Origin: Methanoplanus sp. FWC-SCC4
Lineage (GTDB): Archaea > Halobacteriota > Methanomicrobia > Methanomicrobiales > Methanomicrobiaceae
Assembly: GCF_032878975.1 (NCBI RefSeq)
Contig: NZ_CP043875.1
Location: 1,666,370-1,730,369 of the forward strand
Direction of reading: 5' to 3'
DNA length: 64,000 nucleotides
A program made the position numbers and the translations under genes. This document shows, one piece after another, positions 17,887-27,007 of the stretch; the stretch's first letter is position 1, and every line of letters starts with the position of its first letter. Under the pieces are notes generated by a model. It did no database searches, had not been told where the DNA came from, and was given only the letters and a program-made list of their open reading frames with translations.

Positions 17887-17975
17887 TTTTTGTTACCTCC
17901 TTTGTTATACCATTAATTGCACATATGAGCAATAATAAAGTATCTTTTGGGGCAGAATAAAACAGAGAATTAGTC

Positions 17976-18299
17976 TTATTTTTCAAAAACTATGCTGATT
18001 GTTTTTCCGTTCACGATAGCATCTGCAACTTTTTTTCTGGCACGGTGAAGATCAGTCCACAGCGTTCTCCTTGAAATACCAAGTGATGCTGCCGCCTGCT
18101 CCTGATCAAGATCATTGAGATCCACAAGCCTCAGCGCCTCAAGCTCATCATAATATAGTATTACAGGTTCATCGTCCGGCTCAAATGTCTCATCAGGCAC
18201 AAAACGGTTGCACTTATATGGAAACTCAATGTTTCTGCTTCCACGCGGCCTTCCGCGTCCTCTCCTGCGCCGCCCCTGTCCGTGTCCGTCCGTGTTCAT
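17976..18299 (-). CDS. DUF134 family DNA-binding protein
   Basis: 107 residues. An Arg/Gly-rich N-terminus (GRRRRGRGRPRGSRN) is followed by YYDELEALRLVDLNDLDQEQ and AAASLGISRRTLWTDLHRAR KKVADA, a sigma-70 region 4-like helix-turn-helix typical of PF02001 (DUF134). It is probably a small transcription regulator of the downstream DUF5320 gene and of redox or metal-cluster genes elsewhere. The four Cys of some homologues are reduced to one here. The pair is likely one transcript. Confidence 0.85.
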   Translation of the reverse strand: MNTDGHGQGRRRRGRGRPRGSRNIEFPYKCNRFVPDETFEPDDEPVILYYDELEALRLVDLNDLDQEQAAASLGISRRTLWTDLHRARKKVADAIVNGKTISIVFEK

Positions 18300-18422
18300 G
18301 GTTTGTCAGCCCCTGGATTCATATAAAATTTATAGATTGTTCATAACAATTCCCGTTATAAATTTGTAAAGGTGACCCTGATTTTTTTTATTCAAAGGAT
18401 TTCATTATCATCATCTATTCAT

Positions 18423-18436
18423 TTTATACTTATAAT
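18423..18436 (+). promoter_or_regulatory. TATA box, leaderless transcript of TRIC-like gene
   Basis: The stretch tttatacttataat is centred about 30 nt before ATG 18460. With no Shine-Dalgarno in the gap, transcription should begin at or within a few nt of the ATG. Confidence 0.5.
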
Positions 18437-18459
18437 AACAAATTATATTCAATAAAAAT

Positions 18460-19104
18460 ATGAGCCTTGCACTCTTTGCTCCCGACTACCTTATAGGCAC
18501 AATAGGAATTGCCGTATTTGCAATTACAGGTGTTTTAGCAGGCGCTAAAAAAGGAATGGATCTCTTTGGAATAATTGTAATCGGCCTTGTGACAGCTTTT
18601 GGAGGAGGAACACTAAGAGATGTCATAATTGACGCACCTGTCTTCTGGATCCAAAACTTCAATTATGTGTGGATAGCAACAACTGCGGCAATAATCGCCT
18701 TTTTCATGGAGGATTATTTCTGGAAAACTTATAAGCCGCTCCTCCATCTTGACGCGGTCGGTGTTGCACTCTTTAATGTTCAGGCAATAGACAAGACACT
18801 TCTTTTAGGATATACCCCTGCCGTTGCGGTTATCATGGGCTTAATTACCGGCATCACCGGAGGTATAATGCGGGATATACTTGCAGACAGACCCAATCTG
18901 ATATTAAAAAATGACCTCTACGCAACCCCAATCCTTATTGGAGGAATTCTCTACGTCATCATGATACAGCTCTTCCCAAATGCAACAACAATTAACACAA
19001 TAACTGCAATAGCGGTTGTCGTGATAATAAGGGTTGCTGCAATAAGGTGGAATCTGACATTTCCAAAATGGCTTTTATTTGCCGGAAAAGAGAGTGAAAA
19101 CTAA
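18460..19104 (+). CDS. TRIC-type (UPF0126) membrane channel protein
   Basis: 214 residues with about seven hydrophobic helices. Two homologous halves are visible: AFGGGTLRDVIIDAPVFWIQ (about 47-66) and GITGGIMRDILADRPNLILK (about 130-149), each carrying the GGxxRD motif of the UPF0126/TRIC family. Prokaryotic TRIC proteins form trimeric potassium-permeable channels; some family members (YicG) may instead carry small metabolites. Length is normal. The gene is monocistronic and convergent with the aminotransferase, with an oligo-A/T junction between them. Confidence 0.88.
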   Translation: MSLALFAPDYLIGTIGIAVFAITGVLAGAKKGMDLFGIIVIGLVTAFGGGTLRDVIIDAPVFWIQNFNYVWIATTAAIIAFFMEDYFWKTYKPLLHLDAVGVALFNVQAIDKTLLLGYTPAVAVIMGLITGITGGIMRDILADRPNLILKNDLYATPILIGGILYVIMIQLFPNATTINTITAIAVVVIIRVAAIRWNLTFPKWLLFAGKESEN

Positions 19105-19128
19105 AAAAAATATTTTTCAGGGTATTCC
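19105..19128. terminator. Convergent A/T-rich junction
   Basis: A run of A followed by ATTTTTC separates the converging TRIC and aminotransferase genes (24 nt). Oligo-T on each strand can end archaeal transcription. Confidence 0.35.
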
Positions 19129-20253
19129 TCAAAAAGAAGGATGTTTATCCGACAAATACTCCTCAAATTTTTGCAGGGATTCTTTCATATCATATCTGCC
19201 AAACCCGATCCTGAAATGACTGTCACCATACTGGTAAACAACTGACGGGAGAAGGAGAACCCCTGCCTTTTCTACAACATCCCTGCAAAACTTTTCCGCA
19301 CTCTCACCTGTCTTCAGACGCACAAATCCGATAGAACCTGCCTTTGGCCGTACCCATTCAAAGAGACCGGAATGTTTTTCAAAAAATTCATCGAGAAGAG
19401 CAAGGTTTTCCCGGATTATGCTTAGATTTCTCTCAATTACCCGATCCCTGTTCCGAAGCGCAACTGTTGATAAAAATTCCGAAGGAGCACTGCTGCAGAT
19501 GGTTGTATAATCCTTAAATGATGCAACACGGAGCGTCATATCACTGTCTTTAAGGACAAGCCACCCAATCCTGAGCCCTGCAAGACCATACGCCTTAGAC
19601 ATTACACCTACTGATACACCCTTTCCATAAATATCGACAATTCCGGGCAGTCTGTCCTTTTCATCATATTCAATCCCGCGGTAAACCTCATCAGAAAATA
19701 TACATATGCCTGTTTCACCTGCAATATCCGCAAGTTCCCTTAGCTCTTCTTCTGTAAAATTAAAGCCTGTCGGATTGTGAGGGGTGTTGATGATGATTGC
19801 CTTTGTATTATCCCTTATACTCCTTTTCAAAGCTTCAAAGTCAGGTTTCCAGCCATTTTCATCGGAAATTTCCCAGAATGTCACATCACAACCTATTGCA
19901 CGGGCTATTTCATAGAGCGACTGGTATGCCGGATACAAAGCAATAACATGATCACCCTCTTTTAGAAAAGCATTCATGAAAACAAAAATTCCTTCTTCCG
20001 CACCGGCAAATGTAATGACATCATCGGGCAAGACAGAATCATACAGTTTTGATATCTCCTCTCTTAAATCAGGATGTCCACGGGATTCAGTGTAGCTTAA
20101 CCTTTGTGAGAGAAAATCATCAAGTGCACCCTCCTCATATGAGAGCAGTTCTTTTATTGATAAAGACTCGCAGTCGGAAGTACAGAGAAGATGAGGTGCG
20201 GAAAACTCATATTCAGCAAGATACCGTTCAAGAAGGAATTCATTAATCTTCAT
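19129..20253 (-). CDS. PLP-dependent aminotransferase, class I/II
   Basis: 374 residues. Fold type I signatures: FAGAEEGIFVFMNAFLKEGD (cofactor phosphate cup), INTPHNPTGFNFTEEEL (NPTG loop), IFSDEVYRGIEYD (Asp to pyridine N and Tyr), VGVMSKAYGLAGLRIGWLV (Schiff-base Lys in SKAYGLAGLR) and the C-terminal HFRIGFGRYD with the carboxylate-binding Arg. It moves an amino group between an amino acid and a 2-oxo acid; the substrate cannot be told. The gene lies 66 nt downstream of the Dsr-like gene on the same strand and may share its transcript. Confidence 0.88.
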   Translation of the reverse strand: MKINEFLLERYLAEYEFSAPHLLCTSDCESLSIKELLSYEEGALDDFLSQRLSYTESRGHPDLREEISKLYDSVLPDDVITFAGAEEGIFVFMNAFLKEGDHVIALYPAYQSLYEIARAIGCDVTFWEISDENGWKPDFEALKRSIRDNTKAIIINTPHNPTGFNFTEEELRELADIAGETGICIFSDEVYRGIEYDEKDRLPGIVDIYGKGVSVGVMSKAYGLAGLRIGWLVLKDSDMTLRVASFKDYTTICSSAPSEFLSTVALRNRDRVIERNLSIIRENLALLDEFFEKHSGLFEWVRPKAGSIGFVRLKTGESAEKFCRDVVEKAGVLLLPSVVYQYGDSHFRIGFGRYDMKESLQKFEEYLSDKHPSF

Positions 20254-20319
20254 CAGGTGAATAAGGTTGTTTTAAAAAAATAAATAATTAAAGGATCTTT
20301 TACGAAAAAAAGGCATTTT

Positions 20320-21162
20320 TTAGAAGGAAAGGTTATCATCAAGATATTTTTCCAGCTTTTCAAATCCGTCGTCCAAAATGAGCTGACCGAGTCTTACACC
20401 CTCGCGTCCGTTTTCTTTTACGTAATCAATCACAAGACCCGCAACTTTTATGCAGTTCTCTTCTTTTAGGGGTCTTTTGTACTCTTTTCCAAAAATCAGT
20501 CTCCGTCCTGCACGCCCTCCGAGATAAACTCTGACCCCTGACTCCTTTGATATGATGTTCTCCTTCTTGCATGCCGTGATGCAGTCACCACAGGAGATAC
20601 ATCTCTCATAATTAACTGATACAACTGAATCCTCAAGTGAAACAGCATCTTCCTTGCAGGCCGAAACACACTTTCCGCATTCATTGCACGAATCTCCGGC
20701 AACTTCCGGTACTGAATATGCAATAAAGCCTATGTCATTGAACTGTGCCTTCCCGCAGTTGTTGGGACAGCCTGAAACACCGGTTTTAATCTTCACAGGC
20801 AGTTTCATGCCTCCGTATTTTTCCTCAATTTCCGATGCAATTTTTCTTGTATCCACAATCCCGTGAGGGCAGAAAGTTCCTTTGCATGCAAAAACGGCTC
20901 TTACAACAGGCCCTGTCCCGCCGACAACAAGACCTGCATCCTCAATTTCCGCCTTTGCATCATCTGCATATTCAACATTCACATAAGGGATTTCAACACT
21001 CAGACGTGAAGTCAGACACACTTCACCGTTTCCGTATTTTTTTGAAAGCTCAGAGATTTTACCAAGAGCATCGGAATCAAGGTATCCGGCAGGGCAGCGG
21101 ATTCTGATAGTCCGATAAAATTTTTCGTTCGATTTTAGTATTCCTGATTTTTTCGTGCTCAT
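20320..21162 (-). CDS. Dissimilatory sulfite reductase-like protein (Dsr-LP) with ferredoxin domain
   Basis: 280 residues. The N-terminal half is a nitrite/sulfite reductase ferredoxin-like half domain; CKGTFCPHG and GVSGCPNNCGKAQFNDIG (about 99-155) supply the four Cys that hold a siroheme-coupled 4Fe-4S cluster. A two-cluster ferredoxin insert follows (CNECGKCVSAC and CISCGDCITAC, about 178-220), then GRAGRRLIFG. This is the compact architecture described as Dsr-LP in methanogens, shorter than true DsrA/B or Fsr. The natural substrate is not known; sulfite, nitrite or a siroheme-related role are possible. The gene is divergent from the 21247 aminotransferase. Confidence 0.87.
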   Translation of the reverse strand: MSTKKSGILKSNEKFYRTIRIRCPAGYLDSDALGKISELSKKYGNGEVCLTSRLSVEIPYVNVEYADDAKAEIEDAGLVVGGTGPVVRAVFACKGTFCPHGIVDTRKIASEIEEKYGGMKLPVKIKTGVSGCPNNCGKAQFNDIGFIAYSVPEVAGDSCNECGKCVSACKEDAVSLEDSVVSVNYERCISCGDCITACKKENIISKESGVRVYLGGRAGRRLIFGKEYKRPLKEENCIKVAGLVIDYVKENGREGVRLGQLILDDGFEKLEKYLDDNLSF

Positions 21163-21246
21163 GATTATTACTAAATTTTAGCTGAAGGGACAATAAACTA
21201 TTCAACACGACACCTGTAACACTGCAAAACCATCATTCACTTTAAA

Positions 21247-22446
21247 ATGAAAAACGCCAAAACATTAGTTATGAACTATGCATTTGCGGACAGGATGATG
21301 AATCTGCCGGAGTCTTTTCTGGACAGGCTTTTTGCCGTATCCTCAGTTCCGGACATAATCTCTTTTGCAGGAGGACTCCCTAATTCCAGATTAATAGATG
21401 TAAAAGGAATTAAAGAGGCTGCAATTGATGTTATGACGAATGAAGGGGAAGAGGCACTCCAGTACACAACAACCGACGGATATCTGCCCCTTCGTCAGTA
21501 TATTGCAGACCGCTATAACAAAAGGCTCGGACTTAATGCAACAGCTGATGAAATCAGAATTGTAAACGGTTCGCAGCAGTGCCTTGATCTCGTTGCAAAG
21601 ATATTCTTAAACAAAGGTGATCATGTAGGTCTTGAAAAACCCGGATACCTTGGAGCAATAGAGGCATTTTCACTTTATGAACCTGTATTTCACGGAATTT
21701 CACTCGAAGATGACGGACCGGTTATTGAAGAGTTTTCATCTCTTGTAAAAGACTTCAGCCCGAAATTTTTCTACGGCATCCCTAATTTTCAGAATCCTTC
21801 GGGAAGAACATATTCAACCGATAAAAGAAGGGCAATAGGAGAGATTGTATCAGGGACAGACACTGTTTTTTACGAGGACGATGCATTCGGAGAACTGGCA
21901 TTTGACAACAAACCAATTGTGCCGGTTAAAAAATTCGCAGGAGACAACGGTATCATAAGCGGTTCATTCTCAAAGATAATAGCTCCCGGTATGAGAATCG
22001 GATGGATATATGCACCGGTAAAAGTTATCCGCACCTTTGATGCGGCAAAACAGGCGGCAGACCTTCATTCAAATTTCCTCTGCCAGAAGATCATCCACCG
22101 CTACCTTGAAACAACAGACCTTGATGCACATATAAAAAAGATAACAGAAGTCTACCAGCGCCATTGCAGGCTTATGTGTGAACTTGCAGATGAGATGCTT
22201 CCGGATTCGGTTGTCAGAACTGACCCGAAAGGTGGAATGTTTATGCTGATAACACTCCCCGAAGGAATGGACTCAATAAAACTTTTTGAAGAGGGGTTAA
22301 GGCAGAGAGTTGCTGTTCTTCCGGGAGTTCCTTTTTACACAGGAAAAGGCGGTCATGACACAATAAGGCTCAATTTCTCCGCACCTGATGAGGAGAACAT
22401 TAAAGAGGGTATGGAAAGGCTTGCAAAGGCCTTTTTGAACATGTGA
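21247..22446 (+). CDS. PLP-dependent aminotransferase, 2-aminoadipate/aromatic (LysN/MocR-core) type
   Basis: 399 residues. DIISFAGGLPNSRLIDVKGI, ALQYTTTDGYLPLRQYIADR, IVNGSQQCLDLVAKIFLNKG, YGIPNFQNPSGRTYSTDKRR (NPSG loop), FYEDDAFGELAF and SGSFSKIIAPGMRIGWIYAP (Schiff-base Lys in SFSKI) assign it to the aminotransferase branch that includes LysN, Kat II and MocR cores. Archaeal members act on aromatic amino acids, 2-aminoadipate or branched-chain substrates. ATG 21247 is used, but ATG 21274 (MNYAFADRMMN) is also a reasonable start. No DNA-binding domain is attached. Confidence 0.88.
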   Translation: MKNAKTLVMNYAFADRMMNLPESFLDRLFAVSSVPDIISFAGGLPNSRLIDVKGIKEAAIDVMTNEGEEALQYTTTDGYLPLRQYIADRYNKRLGLNATADEIRIVNGSQQCLDLVAKIFLNKGDHVGLEKPGYLGAIEAFSLYEPVFHGISLEDDGPVIEEFSSLVKDFSPKFFYGIPNFQNPSGRTYSTDKRRAIGEIVSGTDTVFYEDDAFGELAFDNKPIVPVKKFAGDNGIISGSFSKIIAPGMRIGWIYAPVKVIRTFDAAKQAADLHSNFLCQKIIHRYLETTDLDAHIKKITEVYQRHCRLMCELADEMLPDSVVRTDPKGGMFMLITLPEGMDSIKLFEEGLRQRVAVLPGVPFYTGKGGHDTIRLNFSAPDEENIKEGMERLAKAFLNM

Positions 22447-22534
22447 TTTTTGGAAATACATTCATATATATTTAATACCATTTTTTAAACTGCCAAAGGG
22501 CCTTTATACAAATTTAAAACGGGGGGAGAAATTT

Positions 22535-23176
22535 ATGAATGTTTTAATAATATATGCTCATCCTGAGCCTAAATCGCTAAACGGAACATTAAAAAACAAA
22601 GCTGTTGAGGTGCTTTCAAAAGAGGGGCACAATGTAAAAGTCTCTGATCTCTATGCAATGAAATTCAAGGCAGCACTTGACGGCGATGATTTCACAGACA
22701 GGGTTGACAAGGATAAACTTGTGATCCCAAAAGAACAGATGCATGCCTATGACAACGGCACATTAAGAAGCGATATTGAAGAGGAAACTGAGAAGGTAAA
22801 ATGGGCAGATCTGTTAATCTTTCAGTTCCCGTTATGGTGGAGCAGTTGTCCGGCAATCATGAAGGGATGGATAGAGCGTGTATTTTTACAGGGCTTTGTC
22901 GTGAACCTCTATGATAACAAACTCTACGACACTGGTCATCTGGCCGGAAAAAAGGCGCTCATATCATCAACAGTCGGATCATCTGAGGAACTTTACACAA
23001 GATACGGACTTCACGGAGATCTCGATGTCCATTTAATGACACTGTGGCATGCAACATTTGAGTTTACAGGAATGGAAGTTCTGGACCATTTTCTCGTCTA
23101 CAAAGCATCGGTGATGAATGAAGAAAGAGTTAAAAGTGAACTTGAAAGGTTTGAAACATATCTTAAAGCACTCTGA
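22535..23176 (+). CDS. Flavodoxin-fold NAD(P)H:quinone oxidoreductase
   Basis: 213 residues. MNVLIIYAHPEPKSLNGTLK is the FMN/FAD phosphate-binding start of the NQO1/KefF family; LLIFQFPLWWSSCPAIMKGW IERVF is the conserved flavin ring loop (FPxWW), and the YDTGHLAGKKALISSTVGS segment continues the fold. These enzymes perform two-electron reduction of quinones or related compounds with NAD(P)H. In a methanogen the acceptor may be a xenobiotic quinone or another electron carrier. The start has a very strong Shine-Dalgarno (GGGGGGAG). TATA-like tatatatttaat occurs 60-70 nt upstream. Confidence 0.9.
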   Translation: MNVLIIYAHPEPKSLNGTLKNKAVEVLSKEGHNVKVSDLYAMKFKAALDGDDFTDRVDKDKLVIPKEQMHAYDNGTLRSDIEEETEKVKWADLLIFQFPLWWSSCPAIMKGWIERVFLQGFVVNLYDNKLYDTGHLAGKKALISSTVGSSEELYTRYGLHGDLDVHLMTLWHATFEFTGMEVLDHFLVYKASVMNEERVKSELERFETYLKAL

Positions 23177-23179
23177 ATA

Positions 23180-23222
23180 TGGGGAATCTTTTTTTAATTT
23201 CCTGCTTTTTTTATTTTAATTA
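23180..23222. terminator. Oligo-T terminator region between convergent genes
   Basis: Three T-rich runs (ctttttttaattt, gctttttttattttaatt) directly follow the oxidoreductase stop and would act as an intrinsic archaeal terminator on the + strand; the facing DUF3179 gene ends at 23245. Confidence 0.4.
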
Positions 23223-23244
23223 ATTTACGTTGGACAAAAAGAGG

Positions 23245-24369
23245 TCAGGTGTTACCGGTAATTATTGTTTCAGGGTAAAATGCCGACCACGAAAACCACA
23301 TGACTTCAAAACTATCAACCGGAGATAATCTTTTTTGATTAGATACCAGAGAAACTTTGGATTCCAAAAATCCGTCAGCTGTCCAGGTGTAATTTAATCC
23401 TGTGCTGATAATTTTATTGTCGGCATACTCAAAATCATGGATTTGTCCATCAAAATCTCTGTCAAACACCCTGACCGCATCAAGCCTTTCATCATATATG
23501 GCAACAAACAAAAATTCAGGCAGTCCGCCATTTACGACACGGTTTTTTACAACATCGGATTTTCGAATGGTATATGTCCGGTTTTCGGACTTTATCGCAA
23601 CAACGACCTCCTTAAAGGGTAAATCGTAATTATAAGACATCAGCGGAAACAAAGGATCTCCTGATACATAATAGGATGCAGGGTCATCATATGATCCGTA
23701 GGGATCTTTTTGGTAGTCACGCAAAAAGCCGGTTTGATCAGAGAGGACCAAAGATTCCGGATACTCAAAAGAGGCATCTCCCCAGTTTGTCCAGATAACA
23801 GGGACAATTTTTAGTTCTTCTCCGGCAAGTTTTCCCGATACTGCCGTTCCCATAATCTGTGACCACAGGCTTTGAGTCAGCCTGTCATATAAAACAAGAT
23901 TGCTGTTTAAAAGGCGTCCCGATGTTCCGAATGTTGTCTCTTCGCCGCCTGTATTTCGGACATACCCGATAACACTTCCGGTAAGCGGGCAGTAGGTTAT
24001 TGAAAGGGGCTTTTCGTTGAATTTGTCGTTTACGATCTCATGCCAGACCATGATTTTCCTCGGAAAAATCCATGATGATGAGCCGTCTGTATATAAAAAT
24101 ACGATATCACCATTGTCCATGTATTTTTTTGCATCATCAACACTGACATAACGGGGGAATTCCAGAGGAGGAATGCTGTCTTTTTTTGCCTTTGATACAA
24201 CTATGTTTTTTTGGTAATCCTCAAATTCGCCTGATTCCCCGGTCTGATCCCCTCCAAAATCAATACCGCATCCGGTCAATATACAAAAGACAGCCGCAAT
24301 TGTTGCAAGAATTATGAAAATAAGTATTATTGCAGTATTCGTAATAATTATGGTTTTTTTGCCCCCCAA
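23245..24369 (-). CDS. DUF3179 lipoprotein
   Basis: 374 residues from a TTG start. GGGAG lies about 9 nt upstream. A hydrophobic signal (AIILIFIILATIAAVF) ends in the lipobox ILTGC (Cys about 34). The body has the DUF3179 pattern: GDIVFLYTDGSSSWIFPRKI, WHEIVNDKF, KPLSITYCPLTGSVIGYVRN, TFGTSGRLLNSNLVLYDR and LWSQIMGTAVSGKLAGEELK. These exported proteins have no known activity; the conserved Cys in TYCPLTG could bind a metal or cofactor. The gene follows the alpha/beta hydrolase on the same strand after 52 nt and may be cotranscribed. Confidence 0.85.
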   Translation of the reverse strand: MGGKKTIIITNTAIILIFIILATIAAVFCILTGCGIDFGGDQTGESGEFEDYQKNIVVSKAKKDSIPPLEFPRYVSVDDAKKYMDNGDIVFLYTDGSSSWIFPRKIMVWHEIVNDKFNEKPLSITYCPLTGSVIGYVRNTGGEETTFGTSGRLLNSNLVLYDRLTQSLWSQIMGTAVSGKLAGEELKIVPVIWTNWGDASFEYPESLVLSDQTGFLRDYQKDPYGSYDDPASYYVSGDPLFPLMSYNYDLPFKEVVVAIKSENRTYTIRKSDVVKNRVVNGGLPEFLFVAIYDERLDAVRVFDRDFDGQIHDFEYADNKIISTGLNYTWTADGFLESKVSLVSNQKRLSPVDSFEVMWFSWSAFYPETIITGNT

Positions 24370-24421
24370 AAAAACTCACTCCCTTTTGGTTGATTTTATT
24401 GCAATGGTTCCTGAAAAGTTA

Positions 24422-25258
24422 TTAATGTGATGCCTCAATGAAACATGAGATCACTTCTGCCATCTCCAGAGGGTACTGATACATTGCCCCGTGTCCGGCA
24501 CCCCTCATCTGCACAAGCCATGAACCGCTGATTTGTCCGGCAAGGAAAAGTGAGTTTTCAGGCGGTGTAAGTACATCTTCCGTTCCGGTGATTATTAAAA
24601 CGGGAATATCAAGTTTTGTGAGTCTTGTGTATGAGCCTTCCCAGGTTTGCATTGCATTATATTGTTTATCCACATTTTCAGGAGATATTTCTTCAGTTAT
24701 TTCCGGGAAATACTCTTCGATGACCGGGTTTTCTTCCATCCAGTCCGGAGGGAAAAGAAGTTTTAAAAACCGCATTCCTTTCTCTTCATCAGTTCCGGAG
24801 GTATCGGACAGTGACTCATATACCTCCGGGTCAGGCATTATCATCTCTCCTCCGCCGCATTCTCCGGCATACATTATCAGTTTTCTGACCTTTTCAGGAT
24901 AATTGAGGGCAAGTTCCTGTGCAATGTTAGTCCCCATAGACCATCCGAGAACATGTGCGGATTCAATACCAATCTCTTCAAGGAATTTTGCAGTATCATC
25001 TGCAAAAAGCCGCATTGAATATTCATCATCTGTTGTTCCGGAAAGCCCCATTCCCCTGTTGTCAAACACAATTACCCGGTAATTTCGGGAGAGTTGATCA
25101 ATTAGTTGCGTACTCCACATATCCATAGTGGCAGAATAGCCCGTTATCATCAGCAGAGGCTCTTTGTTTCCGTATTCTTTATACGCAATATCGATTCCGT
25201 TTGCAAAAACAGTTTTTATATCAGCATTTTTCGGGCTCATGCAATTTACCTGTGCCAT
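24422..25258 (-). CDS. Alpha/beta-fold hydrolase
   Basis: 278 residues. MITGYSATMDMWSTQLIDQL, VIVFDNRGMGLSGTTDDEYS, HVLGWSMGTNIAQELALNYP with the nucleophile Ser in GWSMG, LIITGTEDVLTPPENS with the catalytic Asp and RGAGHGAMYQYP with the catalytic His form a complete triad. The family includes esterases, lactonases and C-C hydrolases, so the substrate remains open. Start may be ATG 25258 or the internal ATG at 25240 (MSPKNADIK). It is a likely first gene of a two-gene transcript with the DUF3179 lipoprotein. Confidence 0.88.
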   Translation of the reverse strand: MAQVNCMSPKNADIKTVFANGIDIAYKEYGNKEPLLMITGYSATMDMWSTQLIDQLSRNYRVIVFDNRGMGLSGTTDDEYSMRLFADDTAKFLEEIGIESAHVLGWSMGTNIAQELALNYPEKVRKLIMYAGECGGGEMIMPDPEVYESLSDTSGTDEEKGMRFLKLLFPPDWMEENPVIEEYFPEITEEISPENVDKQYNAMQTWEGSYTRLTKLDIPVLIITGTEDVLTPPENSLFLAGQISGSWLVQMRGAGHGAMYQYPLEMAEVISCFIEASH

Positions 25259-25476
25259 TCTGTTTGTAATAAGTGTCTAAAAAAGGTTTACAGCAAAATA
25301 GTATTTCTTTTTTGCAGGGTGAATTCACAGGCAGGTCCAGATTAAATTATTCACATAATACCGGCAACAGAGATCAAAACCATACCCCTTTCAAAAGTAA
25401 TATCCATTCACACGGATAATAAAATCTGATAATTCAGTTTCACTATTGTGAGAATATCCATTATAAAGGTGGTATT

Positions 25477-25830
25477 TTGGCAAATTGGACAATTAAATCT
25501 GCCCTGCGCGAATATGACAGGAAATATAGAAAGGATGAGGGAAATCCCGCTAAAAGAAAAATCGACAGAATTATTCTTTCGCTTTACATCCTTGGTGAAA
25601 ACGGACGAAAAAACGTAAGTCAGCAGGATATCGAAAGAAAAGCTGCAATTTCGAAGAAAGAAATTATTCCCGCAATAGAGGAATCAATGGAAAAGGGATG
25701 GATTATTGATTCATCCACAATGTCCGGAATGAAATGGACTTTAAACAGAAAGGGAATCATCTACGCAGAAGAGATTATTGAAACCCTGGAATCTGTTGAA
25801 AACCGGTTTTACCTAACAGAAATGGAATAA
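25477..25830 (+). CDS. Small winged-helix-like protein
   Basis: 117 residues from TTG 25477, preceded by AAAGGTGGT. The sequence is basic in the first third (REYDRKYRKDEGNPAKRKID), then predicted helices and a turn with QQDIERKAAISKKEIIPAIE, which looks like a helix-turn-helix, and WTLNRKGIIYAEEIIETLES, typical of the wing and final helix of archaeal winged-helix proteins. I do not recognise the family. It is likely a DNA-binding regulator; no partner gene is adjacent. Confidence 0.6.
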   Translation: MANWTIKSALREYDRKYRKDEGNPAKRKIDRIILSLYILGENGRKNVSQQDIERKAAISKKEIIPAIEESMEKGWIIDSSTMSGMKWTLNRKGIIYAEEIIETLESVENRFYLTEME

Positions 25831-26034
25831 ATATTTTTTTTAAACCGGGGATTTTTATCAGACGTATACAGCGTTGTCTGTTCACGTTTTTAAAGATCGT
25901 ATTGGAAGGGCTTTATCTAAGGTAAAACGGTTTAAATAATTTATATCAGGCTTTATCCTGCATGAGATGATATTTACGGCAGAATACTTTTTAGAGATAA
26001 TTATATTACACATACCATACATTCAGGACACCTT

Positions 26035-26685
26035 ATGAAAGGAATGATCCTGATTTTTGGTTTACTTGGGGTTATGATTTTGCTCATTTCCGGCTGCACG
26101 GATTATGACACCGGTCCGGGTGGGGAAATTCCCGGCACAGAAATCCCGGAGGGTACAGCAACACAAACGGAAACATATGGTGGAACAAAAGAAACCCTAA
26201 GTGAAAACTACAAAACAGACGGCATAATCAGTGAGGGTGAATACAGTAACCACAAAACACTCTCAGAAGGCCTCTTTGATCTCTACTGGACGGCTTCAGG
26301 CGACACATTTTATGCAGGGATTACCGGAAAATCAACAGGATGGGTTGCAATAGGATTTGAACCATCTTCAAACATGAAGGATGCCGATATAATCCTCGGC
26401 GGAGTGAAATCAGACGGAGCTTACATATATGACATGTATTCAACAGGAAATTTCGGTCCACATCCACCCGATACCGAACTTCAGGGAATAAACAATATCA
26501 ACAATTATGAGGGAACCGAAAAAAGCGGTGAAACAACAATTGAATTCTCACGGAAACTCAACACAGGAGATCCTTTTGACAAAGTAATAAAACCCGGGTC
26601 AGGGCAGAAAATCATATGGGCCCTTGCAGACAGTGACGAGCCGTCATTTAAACATAACATCAAAAAAGGCACTGCAACTATCTGA
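26035..26685 (+). CDS. DOMON-domain lipoprotein
   Basis: 216 residues. The signal MKGMILIFGLLGVMILLISG ends in a lipobox Cys (21). After a Thr/Glu-rich linker comes a DOMON-like beta-sandwich: GIISEGEYSNHKTLSEGLFD, LYWTASGDTFYAGITGKSTG, WVAIGFEPSSNMKDADIILG and IIWALADSDE near the end. DOMON domains bind heme b or sugars on the outer side of the membrane; a conserved Met (NMKDAD) and His residues are candidates for heme ligands. It faces a small two-helix membrane protein whose sequence recalls part of a cytochrome b561, the usual DOMON partner. TATA-like ataatttatat at about 25936. Confidence 0.82.
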   Translation: MKGMILIFGLLGVMILLISGCTDYDTGPGGEIPGTEIPEGTATQTETYGGTKETLSENYKTDGIISEGEYSNHKTLSEGLFDLYWTASGDTFYAGITGKSTGWVAIGFEPSSNMKDADIILGGVKSDGAYIYDMYSTGNFGPHPPDTELQGINNINNYEGTEKSGETTIEFSRKLNTGDPFDKVIKPGSGQKIIWALADSDEPSFKHNIKKGTATI

Positions 26686-26725
26686 AAAAATAACCAAAAA
26701 AAGATACAATATCCAAAATTTATTT

Positions 26726-26944
26726 TTAGAGATAGGCCATTATACCCGTAATTCCGTGAACCAAAGCAAGAGTACTCGTTAAACCTGCAAGTCTGAAATG
26801 CCAGACAACCGGTATTTTTTTAGCTCTCCTTTTATTCAGCAGAGGAACGGCTGCTGTTGCAAAAAGGGACGTAATAACTGCAATCCCAAGATAGATTATC
26901 AGAGGATATCCAAAAACAGAAATGTATGCAAATTTATAGGCCAT
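26726..26944 (-). CDS. Two-helix membrane protein, possible cytochrome b fragment-like partner of DOMON protein
   Basis: 72 residues with two hydrophobic segments (about 12-35 and 50-70). The second contains WHFRLAGLTSTLALVHGITG, with two His about one helix span apart, a spacing that could serve heme b in a dimer. I do not know the family. The gene ends 40 nt from the end of the DOMON gene (convergent). No clear Shine-Dalgarno; a TATA-like tatatat (about 26968) may give a short leader. Confidence 0.6.
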   Translation of the reverse strand: MAYKFAYISVFGYPLIIYLGIAVITSLFATAAVPLLNKRRAKKIPVVWHFRLAGLTSTLALVHGITGIMAYL

Positions 26945-27007
26945 ATGCCTTAGAAGAACAAAATCACATATATATTTTTGCCAAAAACAGGACAGCCGGT
27001 TTATTGT

